Source: Fimbriiglobus sp043785105 (GTDB lineage: Bacteria; Planctomycetota; Planctomycetia; Gemmatales; Gemmataceae). Taken from it: 64,000 nucleotides of DNA. Under the pieces are notes generated by a model. The model saw nothing but the letters and a program-made list of their open reading frames with translations, did not search any database and was not told the origin of the DNA. Each line of letters opens with the position of its first letter. Positions within the stretch are counted from its first letter, which is position 1. The stretch is from assembly GCA_043785105.1 (NCBI GenBank), contig JAYVXO010000228.1, forward strand, positions 1-64,000. The letters are read 5' to 3'. Positions 61,309 through 64,000 of the stretch are shown here, in pieces. The translations under genes and the position numbers were made by a program.

Positions 61309-61566
61309 TCATGCTCCTCGGTGTTGGGCTTGCTCACGCAGTTGACGGGCTTGAACTTGGCTATCGGCAATGTCCGAACGGCTGCCGACGAGGCCTTCCG
61401 CGTGCCAAAACGCAACGAGATCTGCTCCGTTGCGAACTTCAGATACAAAGGGGCAGGCTGAAGTGAGTAAGCGGATGGCGTAATCGGGCAGTGACATACC
61501 CCGGCGCAACGCCTCATCGGTCAAGGCGTCCGCGAGGTTGTCGGGTAACTCTAAAGTCTGAGGCAT
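61309..61566 (-). CDS. Small antitoxin-like protein
   Basis: 85 residues: MPQTLELPDNLADALTDEALRRGMSLPDYAIRLLTSACPFVSEVRNG. The strand-helix-helix start (LPDNLADALTDEALRRGMSLPDYAIRLL) resembles CopG/VapB-like ribbon-helix-helix antitoxins. The tail is charged (REQAQHRGA). No PIN toxin is adjacent. It is inferred to be an orphan antitoxin or DNA-binding protein. Confidence 0.65.
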   Translation of the reverse strand: MPQTLELPDNLADALTDEALRRGMSLPDYAIRLLTSACPFVSEVRNGADLVAFWHAEGLVGSRSDIADSQVQARQLREQAQHRGA

Positions 61567-61653
61567 CTGTGGTCTCCACGGTGCCAGGAACCGACCCGAG
61601 TAGCAATTGACTCAATCCACACTGTCACGCCTATCTCGAAGAAGTGAGGTGAT

Positions 61654-61944
61654 TCATAAACCGCGAGGCATTTGCCGGGCAGAATGAACCACAGCTACGA
61701 TGTCGATCTGGGTGTCATCCACCACACGATACACGATCCGGTAGGGGTGTTCTAACAGTTCACGCAGCGAGTCATGCTGGTACTCAGGTACAACAGATCC
61801 TAGCCTGGGTTGACTCGTCAACTGTTCACTCCGCGCGAAAATCTGCACGATCATACGACGCGAATACAATGCGGAATGTCTCGCAATATACGTTTGAACT
61901 ACACGCAGGTCAGCTAATGCCGTATCGGTCCAAGTCACCGTCAT
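61654..61944 (-). CDS. RelE/ParE-type toxin
   Basis: 96 residues from ATG 61944 (MTVTWTDTALADLRVVQTYIARHSALYSRRMIVQIFARSEQLTSQPRLGSVVPEY). Beta strands LLEHPYRIVYRVVDDTQIDIVAVVHSARQMP complete the fold. The start lies only 2 bp after the upstream antitoxin stop. A longer frame to 62067 overlaps the antitoxin gene and is not used. Confidence 0.88.
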   Translation of the reverse strand: MTVTWTDTALADLRVVQTYIARHSALYSRRMIVQIFARSEQLTSQPRLGSVVPEYQHDSLRELLEHPYRIVYRVVDDTQIDIVAVVHSARQMPRGL

Positions 61945-61946
61945 GG

Positions 61947-62132
61947 CTAATCCAGCCCGAATTGACGTTTCGCTTCCGATAACAGCACTACTCGTCCGGC
62001 GTGGGAGTCGTCCAGACCGGCTTGCACCGCTTGCCGGAAGTAGATTTGGTATTGCAGGTCTTCCCAAGTCGCGTCGTCCGGAAGCTGTTCGACCAACCGT
62101 CGAGCCTCTTCTTTAACTGTGGCAGTTGACAT
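61947..62132 (-). CDS. Antitoxin partner of the ParE-type toxin
   Basis: 61 residues: MSTATVKEEARRLVEQLPDDATWEDLQYQIYFRQAVQAGLDDSHAGRVVLLSEAKRQFGLD. The pattern (VEQLPDDATWEDLQYQIYFRQAVQAGLDDSxAGRVV) is the typical small antitoxin that precedes RelE/ParE toxins. GGAGG is upstream. It is directly followed by the toxin gene. Confidence 0.88.
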   Translation of the reverse strand: MSTATVKEEARRLVEQLPDDATWEDLQYQIYFRQAVQAGLDDSHAGRVVLLSEAKRQFGLD

Positions 62133-62242
62133 GTGATAGCCTCCGTTACAAACGTGAAAAATTTTTGCAATTATAAGAGTCCGGAGCGAAACACAAAATT
62201 GGAAGCCCGAGTAACCTGTCGTTATACGAGCAGCTTCCCACC

Positions 62243-63403
62243 TTACTTCCCCGTGAACTTGCCGACGGTGTCGAGGAATTCGCTGTTCGAGGCGGTTTTG
62301 GCGAGTTGTTTGATGAGGGCTTCCATGGATTCGTCGGGGCGCATTTTGAGGAGGCTGCGGCGGAGGAGGGTGATGCGTTCGTACATCTCCGGGGGGAGGA
62401 GGCGTTCTTCCTTGCGGGTGCCGGATTGCGACAGGTCGATGGCGGGGTAGATGCGCTTGTCGGCGAGCTTGCGGTCGAGGACCAGTTCCATGTTGCCGGT
62501 GCCTTTGAACTCCTGGAAAATCACGTCGTCCATGCGGGAGTTGGTTTCAATCAACGCGGTGCCCAAAATGGTTAGCGTGCCGCCTTCTTCAAAGGCGCGG
62601 GCGGCGCCGAACAGTCGCTTCGGGATGTCCAGCGCGCGGCTATCGACGCCACCGGACATCGTCTTGCCGCCTGACCCGCTTGCCTTGTTGTAAGCGCGGG
62701 CCAACCGCGTCAGGCTGTCCAACAGCACGACCACGTCGCGGCCTTGTTCGGTCAGCCGCTTGGCACGTTCGATCACCAACTCGGCGGTGCGGGTGTGGAC
62801 GACGGCGTCTTGGTCGTTGCTACTCGCCACGACTTCACATTGACCGCCGTTGGCCTTCACCTCGGGCCGCAGGAACATGCGCCGGAAGTCCGTCACTTCT
62901 TCCGGGCGTTCATCGACCAACAGCACAATCACGTGGATTTCTGGGTAATTCAACGCAATCGCGGAGGCCAAGTGCGACAGCAACACCGTCTTGCCGGAAC
63001 GAGGCGGCGCGACGATTAAACCCCGCTGCCCTTTGCCGATCGGCGTGAACAGGTCGATGACGCGGGTGGTCAGCGGCTCCGCGCCGGTTTCGACCCGGAG
63101 CCAGGACGTGGGGTCCACCGGCGTCAGTTCGTCCCAGTTGCGGCGGCGAAACGCTTTCGCTTCGGTGCCTTCGATTTGCTCGACGGTAGTCAGCCGGGGG
63201 CCGGCGTCGCCGCGTTGCGGCGGCATCACCCGCCCTGCCACGAGTAGCCCTTGTTTCAGTTTGAATTGCTGAATGAGGGGCAACGACACGTAGGGATCGT
63301 TGGGCCGGGCGGCGTATTGGCGCGCGGGGTCTCGAAGAAACCCGAACCCCTTGGGGGTGACTTCGAGGACGCCTTGCGACGTAGTGGAATTGGTCACGGT
63401 CAT
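62243..63403 (-). CDS. rho: Transcription termination factor Rho
   Basis: 386 residues. ATP-dependent RNA helicase that ends transcripts. A cold-shock-like RNA-binding domain: GVLEVTPKGFGFLRDPARQYAARPNDPYVSLPLIQQFKLKQG. Walker A APPRSGKT, Walker B VVVLLDSLTRLARAYN, R-loop and Q-loop segments (GGVDSRALDIPKRLFGAARAFEEGG), then TRKEERLLPPEM. The N-terminal Rho_N helical part is short or absent, so the protein is smaller than the E. coli form (about 419). The start ATG 63403 follows directly. Confidence 0.95.
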   Translation of the reverse strand: MTVTNSTTSQGVLEVTPKGFGFLRDPARQYAARPNDPYVSLPLIQQFKLKQGLLVAGRVMPPQRGDAGPRLTTVEQIEGTEAKAFRRRNWDELTPVDPTSWLRVETGAEPLTTRVIDLFTPIGKGQRGLIVAPPRSGKTVLLSHLASAIALNYPEIHVIVLLVDERPEEVTDFRRMFLRPEVKANGGQCEVVASSNDQDAVVHTRTAELVIERAKRLTEQGRDVVVLLDSLTRLARAYNKASGSGGKTMSGGVDSRALDIPKRLFGAARAFEEGGTLTILGTALIETNSRMDDVIFQEFKGTGNMELVLDRKLADKRIYPAIDLSQSGTRKEERLLPPEMYERITLLRRSLLKMRPDESMEALIKQLAKTASNSEFLDTVGKFTGK

Positions 63404-63730
63404 GGATCGACTTTCGCGGTGCGGAAGTAGCTAACGTCACCAAAACGGCGAACGTAGCGGCCCGTCAGAGGTCATCAACAGACGGGCGGGGGATGGAAAC
63501 GAGGAGTTCGCAAACTGTTTTTGCCAAAAAACGGATGGCGCAGGGGCCATCGGTTTAGGGATTGTAGACTGCCTACCCCCGCTATGCCAAGAGCGAAATC
63601 CGATATGCAGGCAAGAATGCGTCTGACAAATCGTTTTGGCACGCTGTCGTCAACAGGGTTTTCGGCCCTGAAAGGGATGTTCTGTCAGCCCAGGGCGATG
63701 CCCTGGGAACTCGGATGGGGCGTGCTGATT
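63404..63730. repeat. Intergenic repeat remnant upstream of rho
   Basis: CAGCCCAGGGCGATGCCCTGGGA (about 63688-63710) is the CCCTGGG-type repeat, here as a single hairpin; no gene is supported in this gap. The rho promoter should lie in 63404-63520, but no clear -35/-10 was recognised. Confidence 0.55.
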
Positions 63731-64000
63731 TCATCCGTGGCGTTGGGCTTCACGCACACTATCCGGCACACGGCGACGGTACACGAAAATGGCCCAGGCG
63801 CCGGCGATGAGCACGGACATCCCACCGCACACGAATAGAATTTGCCGCATTAACGGGTTGGCGAGACCGACGGGGGACTTTTCGAGAATCTCGCCTGTTT
63901 TGTAGTCGAAGGCGTACTTCACCGATTCTTGGGTGTACATCACGAAGCGACCGCTGGCTTCGTTCAGCGATCCGCTGGCGTACCACAACAGGTGTTCCGG
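63731..64000 (-). CDS. Partial membrane protein (N-terminus beyond the window)
   Basis: 90 codons, open at the right edge. It reads PEHLLWYASGSLNEASGRFVMYTQESVKYAFDYKTGEILEKSPVGLANPLMRQILFVCGGMSVLIAGAWAIFVYRRRVPDSVREAQRHG with a single hydrophobic stretch (RQILFVCGGMSVLIAGAWAIFVY) near the C-terminus. No family recognised; probably a larger membrane protein. Confidence 0.65.
   Translation of the reverse strand, partial: PEHLLWYASGSLNEASGRFVMYTQESVKYAFDYKTGEILEKSPVGLANPLMRQILFVCGGMSVLIAGAWAIFVYRRRVPDSVREAQRHG

Noticed and set aside
1..64000. CRISPR array or cas genes
   Set aside because: No regularly spaced direct repeats with unique spacers and no Cas-like protein were seen; all repeated DNA is inverted or tandem-duplicate.

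Overview
The window looks like a chromosomal segment of a planctomycete, most likely of the Gemmataceae. The evidence is five copies of the DUF1559 pseudopilin-like family (N-terminal FTLIELLVVIAIIAILIG), a TIGR03000 protein, large secreted proteins with the N-terminal LEDRIAPA / LEGREVPA motif, a PEP-CTERM-type protein, DUF4013 and di-haem cytochrome proteins, and intergenic repeats of the kind that fill planctomycete genomes. GC content is high in the housekeeping genes and visibly lower in several accessory genes (26.4-27.1, 32.6-34.4, 37.4-38.4 and 49.8-50.4 kb).

Layout. 0-9.6 kb: the 5' part of lepA, small proteins, a thioredoxin-fold lipoprotein whose redox motif is interrupted by an in-frame TGA (a candidate selenoprotein), HEAT-repeat proteins, an RluA-type pseudouridine synthase and a GNAT protein. 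9.9-16.6 kb: dnaA with a structured leader, a VOC protein, a DUF393 thiol oxidoreductase, a prenyl synthase-dxs pair for isoprenoid precursors, a VapBC-like toxin-antitoxin pair and tRNA-Cys. 16.7-32 kb: a frameshifted di-haem cytochrome gene, a membrane MutS-like ATPase, a ParE-like pair, DUF1559 divergent from a small lipoprotein, a TIGR03000 Cys-rich protein, an S9 peptidase, a PD-(D/E)XK-like protein, and a 1342-residue beta-propeller protein with three PDZ domains. 32-43 kb: a small low-GC islet flanked by copies of the ubiD 3' end, a UbiD-family decarboxylase, a DevBC-like exporter, an MBL-fold enzyme and a ModF-like double ATPase. 43-49 kb: one 1942-residue surface protein gene. 50-58.5 kb: an Xre/RES toxin-antitoxin pair in reversed order, then two tandem duplications of DUF1559 modules, with a decayed IS5-type element sitting exactly on one stop codon. 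58.5-64 kb: an alpha/beta hydrolase lipoprotein, a DUF6428-like protein, a cluster of small toxin-antitoxin genes, rho and a partial membrane protein.

The most interesting observation is at 2461-2997. One uninterrupted thioredoxin-like reading frame carries TGA where the first cysteine of CxxC belongs (U-A-P-C). A perfect 7-bp hairpin with a GTT loop lies 30 nt downstream, the position expected for a bacterial SECIS. Other points worth a second look are the dnaA leader whose inverted repeat covers the ribosome-binding site and start, two DUF1559 genes with +1 shifts located exactly at stop codons, and 94-bp ubiD direct repeats around a two-gene islet.

All calls are from reading the sequence by eye. 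Family names are from memory of conserved motifs and no database search was run.
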